Shown here: piece by piece, positions 26,451-35,533 of the stretch
Numbering within the stretch: the first letter of the stretch is position 1
Layout of the letters: every line of letters starts with the position of its first letter
Source: Methanorbis furvi
GTDB lineage: Archaea; Halobacteriota; Methanomicrobia; Methanomicrobiales; Methanocorpusculaceae
Assembly (NCBI RefSeq): GCF_032714615.1
Contig: NZ_JAWDKA010000001.1
Location: 62,001 to 126,000, forward strand
Length of the DNA: 64,000 nt
Reading direction: 5' to 3'
Notes under the pieces: model-generated
Databases searched by the model: none
Told to the model about the DNA's origin: nothing
The model's input: the letters and a program-made list of their open reading frames with translations, nothing else
Translations under genes and position numbers: made by a program

Positions 26451-27725
26451 GTGCGACACGACGTTCTCTACGAATACGATCTCCCGATTGAAGTTCTGGA
26501 TGATATTCCTCCGACCGAAGAGGTGTTGGAGGTTTTATATGCCCGCAGCAGTGACAACTATCATCTGCCGATTTTGTTCACCCGCCTGCGCATTCTCGGA
26601 GCATATCCCGAGACCTCGGTGACCTACCGGCTGTTTGTGATAAATTATGTGGACCTGGCCCAGGTTCATGTGAAGTTCACCCGCGGTCTCTCCACCGTTC
26701 TCACCCTCACCCGCATTGACGGCGAGAAAAATATTTTCAACGGTGTTCGAAACAGTGCTGAGGAGATGCGCAGGATGCTGCTCACGCTTCGCGAGGTGAT
26801 GCTTGAGAAGGTTGGCGGCGAGTGGAAGTTTTTGCATCGCCAGAATATTTTGTTCGACGAGTATATGCTGAGGGAAAATGATCCGGTGCTGTCTTCAGTT
26901 CCGACCATTCCTTCCGAGGATCTGTTTGAGGACAAGGAGATGCCGGGCATCGGGTGTTATGAGTCAACCGAGAAGCTGTTCGATCACTTCCCGCCCGAGG
27001 CTGCGGACGAGGATGTGTTTGAGGAGCCGGCCGAGTCGGTCTCGGCTGCTGCTGAGGAGATGAACTCGGTTGCGGTGAACTCCCGCATTCAGCGGATGGT
27101 GGAGACTGCTGAGATTGCAGCTGATGCGGAGGAGCGGGGGCTTGATCCTGATTCTCCTGTGAACGATGCGACTGTTCTTGATAAGGGTGCAGGGGTTACG
27201 GATGATCAGTGGGCGAATGAGGAAGGGGGCGATGCTTTGATCCTGCCGGACAGCCATTCGAAGTCCAAGACCCCGGGTGCCGGACGGCTTGCAAAGCTTG
27301 CAACCGAACCTCTGGTCCCTGCCGATGAGGATGATTCCGAGGTGTATGTGTCGGCGACAAAGCCGCTCTCAAAGAAAGAGAAACTTGCGGCTGAGGCGGC
27401 GGCGGTTATTTCAAAGGAGTTGGAGAGTCTGCCTGTCCCAAAGGAGCCGGAGAGTAAGGAGCCGGTCAAGTCTCTGCTTCCAACGCCGTTGCCGCGTGCG
27501 GCTGCGGTTTTGCAGGAGCAACCTGCTGCAGTGAAACAGCCGCAAGCGACGGAGACGAAGAAGAGTATTCCTATGTCGATTACGCTTGAGCCGCAGGATG
27601 CGATCGAGGAGGAGATGATCGATGCGTGCCTTGATTCGCTGAAGCTTCTGCGGGATACTGGTGTGATCACCGAGGCGGAGTACAAGGAACGGTGTCTCCG
27701 CCTCTTCAAAGAGACCGGTCTCTGA
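26451..27725 (+). CDS. Acidic protein with a SHOCT-like C-terminal segment
   Basis: A 424-residue protein starting at GTG. Residues 1-145 form a globular domain (YRLFVINYVDLAQVHVKFTRG ... NSAEEMRRMLLTLREVML). The middle, about 150-375, is a long low-complexity stretch rich in Glu, Ala, Pro and Ser and is probably disordered. The last 35 residues (ACLDSLKLLRDTGVITEAEYK) fit a SHOCT-type helical hairpin, a small module found at protein ends. No catalytic motif is seen. It may be an adaptor, but this is speculative. Confidence 0.6.
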   Translation: MRHDVLYEYDLPIEVLDDIPPTEEVLEVLYARSSDNYHLPILFTRLRILGAYPETSVTYRLFVINYVDLAQVHVKFTRGLSTVLTLTRIDGEKNIFNGVRNSAEEMRRMLLTLREVMLEKVGGEWKFLHRQNILFDEYMLRENDPVLSSVPTIPSEDLFEDKEMPGIGCYESTEKLFDHFPPEAADEDVFEEPAESVSAAAEEMNSVAVNSRIQRMVETAEIAADAEERGLDPDSPVNDATVLDKGAGVTDDQWANEEGGDALILPDSHSKSKTPGAGRLAKLATEPLVPADEDDSEVYVSATKPLSKKEKLAAEAAAVISKELESLPVPKEPESKEPVKSLLPTPLPRAAAVLQEQPAAVKQPQATETKKSIPMSITLEPQDAIEEEMIDACLDSLKLLRDTGVITEAEYKERCLRLFKETGL

Positions 27726-27735
27726 TCTTTTTATT

Positions 27736-28241
27736 TTATTTTTTGCGCAGTAAACTCATGACGACAGCTGTGGTGAATGCAAGTACGAGTATGCCTAAGC
27801 CGAATCCGGGGGTTTGTGTCTGGTTGGAAGATGGTATAATCAGATTGTAGGTTGTTTTATTCCAGGCTGTCGTGTCAAGGAAGTAGATTCTCGTGGTAAA
27901 GTTGTTCTCTTTTCCGCACCGTGATGTATCGACGGATGTGTACCAGATGTTTGTATCTCCGGTACTTTTTTGCACTTCCAATACTCTTGAAAATACACCA
28001 TCGTCGGATGATCGGATATATAATCGCGTGTTATCGCGACATTTTTTATCGCTCGTCCATACATGTTCAAAGAGCAGTCTGCTTCCAATCGGCAAATTTG
28101 TCTCTCCGTTGATTATGTAGGTTGAGCCGAGCATCTGATCCGGAATCGGATCAATGGTTATCCAGTACTCTTCGTCTGCCGCAACCCCTGCGGAAAAGAT
28201 CAGCAGTCCGCACATCAGTGCCGCGAAAAATATTTTTTCAT
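27736..28241 (-). CDS. PGF-CTERM-type surface protein, signal peptide interrupted by a frameshift
   Basis: The continuous frame (27736-28215, 159 residues) begins inside a signal peptide, at MCGLLIFSAGV. The proper start, ATG at 28241 (MKK), is out of frame: it is followed by six A residues (T-run 28233-28238) and would stop after eight codons; one extra A would join both parts into a normal signal like that of the next gene (MKKLF). The mature protein has one WITIDPIPDQ-type Ig-like domain and ends TPGFGLGILVLAF plus basic residues, a PGF-type archaeosortase tail. It may be a pseudogene, vary by slippage in the A-run, or start at 28215. Confidence 0.6.
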
Positions 28242-28311
28242 TCCTAATTCCCTGTTTCTTTTTGTGGTATGCTCACGTGAGATGTATACATAAAATCTGA
28301 CCAAATTCTCA

Positions 28312-29184
28312 TCACTTCCGTCTGAGCATCACTGCCGCAGTTCCTCCAAGAAGTACCATAATGAACGTGAAGCCCGGGGCCTGTGTCGGCGTAGTTTCTG
28401 CCGATGAATATTTGTTCAGGTCAATCTCCTTTCCTTTCCAGGTGATCACGTTAGGATCAGCTGTCGGTTTTTTTGTGATCTCTTTTGTCGGCACTAGCGT
28501 TGTGGAACCCGCCGGATAGACCATGAAATGTTCCGTTTTGGTTACATCCACTTCGATACCGTTCAGCTTGATAGTGAACTCCTTGGAAGGGAAACCAGTG
28601 GTATCGATCGTAGCATTCCATGTCTGAGTTCCGTCATTTCCCTCAAGAACATTCGTTGTGAGTGAACGTCCAAAAATATTGTTCATCCCGCACAGAGTGG
28701 CATCCGAGTTCATGACCTCAACAAGAATCCGGAGGCCCGGGGCGAGATTGGTTGTCCCTGAAAATGTCACGTTCATGCCCTCGGTGACGAATGGAATCGG
28801 ATCGATGGTGATCCATGGATCAGGTACCACAATTTCTCTGTCAACAGACACCGAGGAGTTTCCTGACTGGCCAGTGATTGTTATCCTGCAGACTCCGGGA
28901 AAATAATAATCCATGTCTACTGAACCACTCCAGATATTTACTCCATTCTGGCCTTGCAGCACCGGTACGATTATGGTTTTTGGATAATTACTTCCAAGAG
29001 GCATCAGATTGATCTTCAAAAGTGTTCTGGGCTCAAGATTTGTCGTTCCAGACAGCGTCACCGGCACGCCAACCGTCACATTTTCAAGAGGATCAACCTC
29101 TATCCAGTACTCTTCGTCTGCCACAACCCCTGCGGAAAAGATCAGCAGTACACAGAGCGTCGCTATCAAAAACAGTTTTTTCAT
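28312..29184 (-). CDS. PGF-CTERM-type surface protein with two Ig-like repeats
   Basis: A 290-residue surface protein. Signal peptide 1-22 (IFSAGVVADEEYW), then two related domains: one starts YWIEVDPLENVTVGVPVTLSG (about 26), the other PWITIDPIPFVTEGMNVTFSG (about 124). A Thr/Pro linker leads to the tail TQAPGFTFIMVLLGG and a basic end, a PGF-type sorting signal that archaeosortase would cleave and lipid-link. Several N-x-S/T sites may be glycosylated. It is paralogous to the frameshifted gene downstream. Confidence 0.78.
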   Translation of the reverse strand: MKKLFLIATLCVLLIFSAGVVADEEYWIEVDPLENVTVGVPVTLSGTTNLEPRTLLKINLMPLGSNYPKTIIVPVLQGQNGVNIWSGSVDMDYYFPGVCRITITGQSGNSSVSVDREIVVPDPWITIDPIPFVTEGMNVTFSGTTNLAPGLRILVEVMNSDATLCGMNNIFGRSLTTNVLEGNDGTQTWNATIDTTGFPSKEFTIKLNGIEVDVTKTEHFMVYPAGSTTLVPTKEITKKPTADPNVITWKGKEIDLNKYSSAETTPTQAPGFTFIMVLLGGTAAVMLRRK

Positions 29185-29250
29185 CTCACGTAAACTCCAA
29201 TGCTGATATGTAGATCAAAATAGTATAAAAAAAGATTGACCAAAGTCTCA

Positions 29251-29340
29251 TCACTTCCGTGCGAGCAGTACTGATGTCCCCGCCCCAACAAGCAGCAAAA
29301 CAATCAGAATACAAAATATCATCCATCTCAGAACAGACAT
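29251..29340 (-). pseudogene. Remnant membrane tail of the surface-protein family
   Basis: A 29-codon frame whose hydrophobic stretch ends VGAGTSVLLARK, close to the last residues of the gene at 28312 (LGGTAAVMLRRK). The DNA around its stop (TCTCATCACTTCCGT) matches the 3' end of that gene (28309-28321). It looks like the leftover 3' end of a third copy. It could also be a genuine one-helix peptide. Confidence 0.4.
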
Positions 29341-29492
29341 TCTGCCAAAAAAGTATAAAAAAGATTGATCAAACCCCAATCAACCGTGTCCGAACCTGCG
29401 AAGCAGGTTTTCCGTCCGAGCCGGTTTGTTTCTGTGGGGTTGCCCGCCCGGGAACCGGGCGGCAACCCCACTTTAGAAATAAAGCGGGGCGG

Positions 29493-31700
29493 TTAGCTGC
29501 ACCCGCTCCAGCCGCAGTGCTTACAGATGCCCATATTGCATCCCTCGCCGAAGTCCAGCGGCTCCCCGCACTCAGGACACGGATTTCCCTTCTTCACACC
29601 AGGCGTCACCGTCTGAACCACCCAGTTGTCCAGCGTCGTAATCGCCTGATTCGTTGCCGCAAGCTCAATGCATTTGCCCACCACATCAGCACAGGAGATA
29701 CCCTCCGAACTTCTGTTCCGCACCGCTGAAATACAGTTCACTTTTGCAAACTGCTTCACGAACTTTTCGTACGGCACACCATTCTGTAAACCGGTGCTGA
29801 TACTTCTTCCAAGAGCATTGCTGCTTGCCTCACATCCTGCACCGACCGTCCTGATGAACACCTCCATCGGCTTGCCTGCAAGCGTGTTCACCGTAATATA
29901 GAGACGGCAGCATCCGGACTGGGCGAGGAACGTCCTTCCATCCAGCTCACGCGGGCGGGAGAACAGCTGCTGCACAATCTGCGGCTCGGGAGTTGCCGCT
30001 GCCGGCTCAGCCTTCTTCTCCTCCTTCTTCTCAAGAGCCAACACCACATCCTCACGCGATCCGGTCCGGTAGAGCGTCATACCCTTAATGCCCTCCTGCC
30101 ATGCCAAGATAACAGCATCTGCCACCTGCTCCTTCGTTGCAGAGAACGGCATATTGATCGTCTTTGAAATTGACGCATGCACATGCTTCTGGAACACCGC
30201 CTGCATCAGAACATGATCGCGCCACTTGATATCAAGCGCAGTCTTGAACACCGCACGGAACGTCTCCGGCAGCCAGGCAACATCCTGCACCGACCCGGTC
30301 TCATGAACATGATTAATTACCTCATCACGCTTTGCCTCGGCAGCATCACCGGAGAAACCGAGTCCTGCAATCACGCGGCGGAGCTCGGACTCAAAGTAGG
30401 GATGCACCATAATGAACGTTTTGTTGACCGTGTTGCGGCGCGTGTACGCATACGAAAACACCGGCTCAATACCTGACGAACATCCGGCAAGAAGCGAGAT
30501 CGTTCCGGTCGGCGCAATCGTCGTGAGGGCAGAGTTTCGCATAATGCGTCCCTGGTTGTCCCAGACCGAACCCTTGTAAGCAGGGAACGTTCCCCGCTCC
30601 TTGCCAAGCCGCTCGGACTCCTCCATCGCCACATCATTGATGCGTGCCATGATCTCCTCACAGAAGTTGCGGCCTGCCTCGGAGTCGTAGGGAATCCTGA
30701 GCATCAGCATCGCATCATGCACACCCATCAGACCAAGGCCAACCTTTCTCGTGCGGTTGGTCGCCTCTTTGATCTGTTCGATCGGGAACACATTCTTCGT
30801 GATGACCGCGTCTAAGAACCGGACCGCCATCCGTGTCATCTTATCCAGAGCTTCGTAGTTCACACCATCCGCACGGATGAACATTGCAAGGTTGATGCTG
30901 CCTAAAACACAGGACTCAAACGGCAGCAGCGGCTGCTCGCCGCAGGGGTTCGTCGTGTCGATCGGGCCAAGCTGCGGAGTAGGGTTCTTTGAGTTTATCG
31001 TATCATAGAAGAGAATGCCCGGCTCGCCGTTCTTCCAGACTCCTTCCACAATACCATCCCAGATCTCACGGACCGTAACGGTCTCGCCTTCAGCAGTCTT
31101 CAGCCACTCGCGGTCCAGATCTCCTGCTGCAACGGCCTTCATGAACTCATCGTTCACCATCACCGAGATATTGAAGTTCGAGAAGTCGCCTTCCGTGGCC
31201 TTGCTCTTGATGAACTTCATGATGTCTTTGTGCCAGACATTGAGGATGCCCATGTTCGCGCCGCGCCTGCGTCCGCCCTGCTTGATGACATCGGTCGCCG
31301 CATTGAAGACCCGCATAAATGAGACGGGACCTGATGCAACACCGTCTGTCGATCTGACCGGAGAACCTTCAGGACGGAGATGAGAAAAGTTGTAGCCGGT
31401 GCCGCCGCCGGACTGGTGAATGATTGCACCCCAGCGGATGGCATCAAAGATCTCAGGCAGAGAGTCGTTTACCGGCAAAGTAAAGCAGGCAGAGAGCTGG
31501 CCGAGCGGCGTGCCCGCGTTCATGAGTGTCGGTGAGTTTGGAAGAAACTCGAGGTTCATCATTGCCTCGAAATATTCTTTAGTCTCTTCCGGAGTTTCAC
31601 CGAGAGCGTCTGCCACACGCCTGCAAACATCCTCAAAGGATTTCTCGCCTGCACGGTAATACCGCGCGGCAAGAATACTGTCAACAACTGAGTCCGCCAT
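29493..31700 (-). CDS. nrdJ: Class II (adenosylcobalamin-dependent) ribonucleotide reductase
   Basis: A 735-residue B12-dependent reductase that makes deoxyribonucleotides without oxygen. Motifs: FLPNSPTLMNAG and GQLSACF at the N-terminus, TNPCGEQPL (the active-site cysteine loop), APTGTISLLAGCSSGIEP in the barrel, and a C-terminal cysteine-rich end CPECGEPLDFGEGCNMGIC, which resembles a zinc ribbon and holds the cysteines that re-reduce the active site. It is a single polypeptide of normal length. A divergent promoter region separates it from the arginine decarboxylase gene. Confidence 0.95.
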   Translation of the reverse strand: MADSVVDSILAARYYRAGEKSFEDVCRRVADALGETPEETKEYFEAMMNLEFLPNSPTLMNAGTPLGQLSACFTLPVNDSLPEIFDAIRWGAIIHQSGGGTGYNFSHLRPEGSPVRSTDGVASGPVSFMRVFNAATDVIKQGGRRRGANMGILNVWHKDIMKFIKSKATEGDFSNFNISVMVNDEFMKAVAAGDLDREWLKTAEGETVTVREIWDGIVEGVWKNGEPGILFYDTINSKNPTPQLGPIDTTNPCGEQPLLPFESCVLGSINLAMFIRADGVNYEALDKMTRMAVRFLDAVITKNVFPIEQIKEATNRTRKVGLGLMGVHDAMLMLRIPYDSEAGRNFCEEIMARINDVAMEESERLGKERGTFPAYKGSVWDNQGRIMRNSALTTIAPTGTISLLAGCSSGIEPVFSYAYTRRNTVNKTFIMVHPYFESELRRVIAGLGFSGDAAEAKRDEVINHVHETGSVQDVAWLPETFRAVFKTALDIKWRDHVLMQAVFQKHVHASISKTINMPFSATKEQVADAVILAWQEGIKGMTLYRTGSREDVVLALEKKEEKKAEPAAATPEPQIVQQLFSRPRELDGRTFLAQSGCCRLYITVNTLAGKPMEVFIRTVGAGCEASSNALGRSISTGLQNGVPYEKFVKQFAKVNCISAVRNRSSEGISCADVVGKCIELAATNQAITTLDNWVVQTVTPGVKKGNPCPECGEPLDFGEGCNMGICKHCGWSGCS

Positions 31701-31873
31701 AGCATCAACCTAATAGTATTGTTCAGTCTGTGTCGTGAGGGGCACGACTGACTGAGATGTTTACTAGTTAGAGTTCCCTGATATTTATCTTGGTCATTTG
31801 CTCCCACATGGGTCATGAGTGTGGCAGGTGAAACACAATTATTATTGAATCAGACAGCAACTTGTATTGAAGT

Positions 31874-32431
31874 ATGGCTGTTCCCGAAAAGGTATTCTTT
31901 ACAAAAGGCACCGGAGTCCACAAGGACAAACTGGTATCTTTTGAAATGGCTCTCAGGAACGCCGGGCTCGCGCCGTACAATCTTGTGACGGTCTCATCCA
32001 TCATGCCGCCGGATGCTGATATCATCAGCCGCGAGGAGGGACTCCCCCATCTCTCCCCGGGTGAGATTGTGTTCTGTGTGATGGCGCGGGACCAGACCAA
32101 TGTTGCGGGACAAAAAGTCGCGGCATCAGTCGGACTTGCTGTCCCCCAGATTCATGACAAGCAGCACGGGTACCTTTCCGAGTATCATGCACGCGATGTC
32201 TCCTCACGCGAGTGCGGTGAGTACGCCGAGGACCTCGCGGCGACGATGCTTGCGACGATCTTTGATATTCCGTTTGATCCGGAAACTGCCTGGCAGGAAC
32301 GTGAACAGATCTATCTTGCGAGCGGCAAGATCATTAAAACCAGCAATGTCGCTGCATCGGCCACCTGCACTGATGGTGCGTGGACGACAGTGGTTGTTGC
32401 GGCTGTATTCATTATGCCAAACCATGGGTGA
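31874..32431 (+). CDS. pdaD: Pyruvoyl-dependent arginine decarboxylase
   Basis: A 185-residue proenzyme that cuts itself between Ser41 and Ser42 (LVTVSSIMPP) to create a pyruvoyl group, then decarboxylates arginine to agmatine. Other family marks are FFTKGTGVHKDKLVSFE and the conserved end with AVFIMPNHG. Agmatine feeds polyamine synthesis (for deoxyhypusine, 15.7 kb) and tRNA modification by TiaS (18.2 kb). Its last eight bases overlap the next gene. Confidence 0.95.
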   Translation: MAVPEKVFFTKGTGVHKDKLVSFEMALRNAGLAPYNLVTVSSIMPPDADIISREEGLPHLSPGEIVFCVMARDQTNVAGQKVAASVGLAVPQIHDKQHGYLSEYHARDVSSRECGEYAEDLAATMLATIFDIPFDPETAWQEREQIYLASGKIIKTSNVAASATCTDGAWTTVVVAAVFIMPNHG

Positions 32432-32687
32432 ACTGTCTCTTCTTCCAAACATCGGCAAAGTGGTCGAAGACCAGCTGAACGCGGTCGGCATCTTTACTGC
32501 AGCAGATCTGTGTGCTGCAGGCAGCAGGGGCGCGTGGCTGAAGATTCGCGCTATCGATGACTCAGCCTGCATTCACCGGTTGTATTCTTTTGAAGGAGCG
32601 ATCCGCGGCATAAAAAAGTCCGAGCTCCCCCCTGAGGTAAAGGCTGAACTGAAAGCATTCTATCAGAGTTTCGCTAGCCAAGTCTGA
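32424..32687 (+). CDS. TfoX C-terminal-domain protein
   Basis: An 87-residue protein formed only of the TfoX C-terminal domain: LPNIGKVVEDQLNAVGI, then GSRGAWLKIRAIDDSACIHRLYSFEGAIRG and LPPEVKAELKAFY. In bacteria the domain occurs with the TfoX/Sxy competence regulator and also alone; it contains a helix-hairpin-helix-like motif. It overlaps the arginine decarboxylase gene by eight bases, so the two are translationally coupled. Its role in archaea is not known. Confidence 0.85.
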   Translation: MGELSLLPNIGKVVEDQLNAVGIFTAADLCAAGSRGAWLKIRAIDDSACIHRLYSFEGAIRGIKKSELPPEVKAELKAFYQSFASQV

Positions 32688-32722
32688 TCTTTTTTATCGG
32701 GCTTTTCATCTTAATTCACGAG

Positions 32723-32953
32723 CCGCCCACGGAAAAACGGAGTACACGGAAAATTCCACGGAAAAAACATCACGGAGCAGACGTGAACATCACGGAAATA
32801 TAATTTCGTTGGTTTTTTTCAACAGAAAAACTGAAAATTATTTTGCGAGAGTACATAAAAATAATTTTGAATGAGAGTTCCGCGCTGTTCACGTCTGCTC
32901 CGTGATGTTTTTTTTCTGTAAAATTTCCGTGTTTTCCGTTTTTCCGTGGGCGG
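32723..32953. repeat. Type A inverted repeat element, copy 5
   Basis: Arms CCGCCCACGGAAAAACGGAG and GTTTTTCCGTGGGCGG. The AT-rich core (about 32797-32870, with TTCGTTGGT and TGAAAATTATTTTGCGAGAG) is shared, in inverted orientation, with copy 6 at 56263. Confidence 0.87.
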
Positions 32954-33061
32954 AGCAGTATGCAGGAGGGAATCATGCGTCTCGTGAGCGACTCATGAAT
33001 AATAATGCGATACCTCAATCAGAAACATAACTAAATCCCCACAGCACCAATACTTCTCCAC

Positions 33062-34459
33062 ATGTGCGGTATCGCAGGCATCGTCGCAAACATCGAGGTA
33101 TCGGGTTCCTTGTATCTGGCGCTGTATGCTCTTCAGCACCGGGGACAGGAAAGCGGTGGCATCTCCACCTATGACAACGGAACTGTCCACAAACACAAAG
33201 GATACGGACTGGTTTTTGAGGTATTTTCCCAGGAAATTCTTCAGAGCCTCTCCGGCAAAACAGGACTTGGCCACGTCCGGTATCCGACAACCGGCGGCTC
33301 AAAACCGGAGAACATCCAGCCGTTCAACTTCATGTTCCGCGGCCACACCCTCTCGGTTGTGCACAACGGCAACCTGGTCAACACCGACGAACTCAGATAC
33401 GAGTACGAAGGGCGCGGCCACATCTTTTCCACCACATCAGACACCGAAGTGATCTCCGCAATTCTTGCAAACGAGATCATTCACGGCCACACCGTCGGCG
33501 AAGCCATCAGTTTCTGCATGCGCACCATTCGCGGATCGTATGCTGTCATCTTCATGCTGGACGGTGCTCTCTACGCATTCCGCGACCCGCTTGGCATCAA
33601 ACCGCTCTGCATCGGCGTACTTCCGGACGGCGGCCACATCGTCGCATCCGAAAGTGTTGCCCTTGACGCAGTCGGCGCAGAGTTTCTCCGTGACGTTGTC
33701 CCCGGAGAAAGCCTGCTTTTAAAAGCCGACAAAGTTTACCCGCGACAGATAATGTCGGCAAAATCTCCTGCGCACTGTGTCTTTGAGTACATCTACTTTG
33801 CCAGAGCCGACTCGGTCATTGACGGCGTCTCGGTCTACAATGTCCGCCAGAAAACCGGAGCACTGCTCGCAGGCGAAGCCCCTGCAAAGGCCGACCTCGT
33901 CTCACCGGTTCCTGACTCAGGAATTGCTGCTGCGACCGGTTATGCTGATGCGTCCGGCACGCCGTTCCGCGAAGCATTGATCAAAAACCGGTACACCGGC
34001 CGCACCTTCATCATGCCGACGCAGGAAAAACGCGAGATGGCTGTCCGCATGAAACTCAATCCGGTCCGCGGCCACATCACCGGAAAATCCGTGGTGCTGG
34101 TTGACGACAGCATCGTCAGAGGCACAACCTCGCGCCGCATCATCGCCCTTGTCCGTGAGTTCGGCGCTGAAAAAGTTCATCTCCGCGTCGCATCCCCGCC
34201 AATTATTGCGCCCTGCTATCTTGGAACCGACTTCCCGACAAGAGAGGAGCTGATCTCCCATTGCAAAAATGTCGAAGACGTCAGAGCAGCAATCAATGCA
34301 ACAAGCCTTGCACACATCTCTCTTGACGGCCTCGTCGAAGCCATCGGCCTTCCCTGCAACCATCTCTGCACCGGCTGCCTTACCGGAAAGTATCCGCTGG
34401 CTATCAATGACGAAGAAGAGGATCCGCGCGAAATCGAGAAGATTGATCCGTATAAGTGA
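33062..34459 (+). CDS. purF: Amidophosphoribosyltransferase
   Basis: A 465-residue PurF, the first committed step of purine synthesis (PRPP plus glutamine to phosphoribosylamine). The glutaminase site is complete: Cys2 at the start (MCGIAGIV, exposed after Met removal), the RYPTTGG arginine, HNGN and SDTE. The phosphoribosyltransferase half has VVLVDDSIVRGTTS, and the four cysteines for the structural iron-sulfur cluster are in HCVFEY, APCYLG and LCTGC. The stop and the next start overlap (TGATG). The paralogue at 12204 has lost the glutaminase residues. Confidence 0.94.
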   Translation: MCGIAGIVANIEVSGSLYLALYALQHRGQESGGISTYDNGTVHKHKGYGLVFEVFSQEILQSLSGKTGLGHVRYPTTGGSKPENIQPFNFMFRGHTLSVVHNGNLVNTDELRYEYEGRGHIFSTTSDTEVISAILANEIIHGHTVGEAISFCMRTIRGSYAVIFMLDGALYAFRDPLGIKPLCIGVLPDGGHIVASESVALDAVGAEFLRDVVPGESLLLKADKVYPRQIMSAKSPAHCVFEYIYFARADSVIDGVSVYNVRQKTGALLAGEAPAKADLVSPVPDSGIAAATGYADASGTPFREALIKNRYTGRTFIMPTQEKREMAVRMKLNPVRGHITGKSVVLVDDSIVRGTTSRRIIALVREFGAEKVHLRVASPPIIAPCYLGTDFPTREELISHCKNVEDVRAAINATSLAHISLDGLVEAIGLPCNHLCTGCLTGKYPLAINDEEEDPREIEKIDPYK

Positions 34460-34965
34460 TGAAACAGAGAAAACGAACCCTGATGCAGACCTTCAAAGCC
34501 CTTCAGCCGCTGAAAGAGCTTACTGCACAACAGGATCGAAAAACACTGATTCTCTGGGCGCTTGACTGCGCTGATCTGGTCCTCCCTATTTTTACCGAAC
34601 GTTATCCTGAGGATGTTCGCCCTTGGGAGGCGGTTGCCGCAGCACGTGCATGGTCCCGCGGCGAGATCAAAATGCCTGAGGCACGACGGTATGCCCTTGC
34701 GTCGCACAGTGCCGCAACCGCTGTTGCAGATACAGACCCTGCCGCCTGTGCAGCAGCCCGGGCCGCAGGTCATGTTGTCGGCACTGTGCATGTCGGCACC
34801 CACTCCATGGCGTTTGCCCCCTACGCAGTCAACGCACAAATATTTGCAGCAGACCCTGTTGACCCTGATGCTTTCTGTGCCGAGCAGTGCATCCTTCTCA
34901 TGAATCGTCTGGAGCACTGGTCAGAGATTGACAAGTCAGAGATGGTGTGGGCATCGTTTTTGTAG
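34459..34965 (+). CDS. Imm5-like putative immunity protein
   Basis: A 168-residue, largely helical protein of the Imm5-like type. Recognisable features are KTLILWALDCADLVLP, the FTERYPEDVRPWEAVAAARAW motif, RGEIKMPEARRYA, and a repeated-alanine stretch AACAAARAAGHVVGTVHVGTHS. The family is named for its frequent place beside toxin genes in bacteria, but no toxin gene is near here. The start shares one base with the purF stop, so it is co-expressed with purF. A GTG at 34456 is an alternative start. Function in this archaeon is open. Confidence 0.75.
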   Translation: MKQRKRTLMQTFKALQPLKELTAQQDRKTLILWALDCADLVLPIFTERYPEDVRPWEAVAAARAWSRGEIKMPEARRYALASHSAATAVADTDPAACAAARAAGHVVGTVHVGTHSMAFAPYAVNAQIFAADPVDPDAFCAEQCILLMNRLEHWSEIDKSEMVWASFL

Positions 34966-34970
34966 AAAAA

Positions 34971-35123
34971 AAAACGCGAATGACGCAAATAGCGCGAATA
35001 AAAAATCGCCAATGGCGATTTTTGAATAATTATCTGCATAACGAAACACCGATGTTCTTTTTTCCTTTGGGAAAATCGCCATTGGCGATTTTTTATTCGC
35101 GCTATTCGTGCTCTTCGCGTTTA
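34971..35123. repeat. Type B inverted repeat element, copy 3
   Basis: Starts AACGCGAATGACGCAAATAG and ends ATTCGTGCTCTTCGCGTTT; two hairpins ATCGCCAATGGCGAT and ATCGCCATTGGCGAT are separated by about 60 bases. It starts about six bases after the stop of the Imm5-like gene. Confidence 0.85.
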
Positions 35124-35533
35124 AAATGCATGAATCCACAGAAGAAAATACTAAAAAAGAAAAATTGGGGGGTTTTGAGAGTGGTACGTGTGTCATTAAC
35201 CGTTTTGTTTGGAGGTGTGATGATATCGTATTGGTGGCAGACCCGAGAAGACGCCCGCACGGAAATGGCTGGTGTGTAGGTGTGATGAGGTGTGTCTCTC
35301 TCTTCAAGAATCGTGTGTGGTGTAAATATTCCTGAAACTTTGACTGCATGGAATGAACATTTTGCGTTTGTTCCGCAGGTCTGTCCGCGGCCGGTGGTAT
35401 CATCACCGGCTGCTACTACTCTATTCGCAGTTATCAGTTATAAATGTATGTTTCATTGCACGGCATTGACGTGTGGCATCATAGCCTCGCCATGAAGAAA
35501 GCATTATCACGATTCAGGATTAATGAATGAGTA
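35124..35533. other. Intergenic region without a visible gene
   Basis: No convincing coding frame or RNA gene was found. A GC-rich dyad GCGGCCGGTGGTATCATCACCGGCTGC lies near 35387-35413. The promoter of the PAS regulator should be in the last 100 bases; a TATA-like TTATAAATG is at 35438-35446. Confidence 0.4.
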
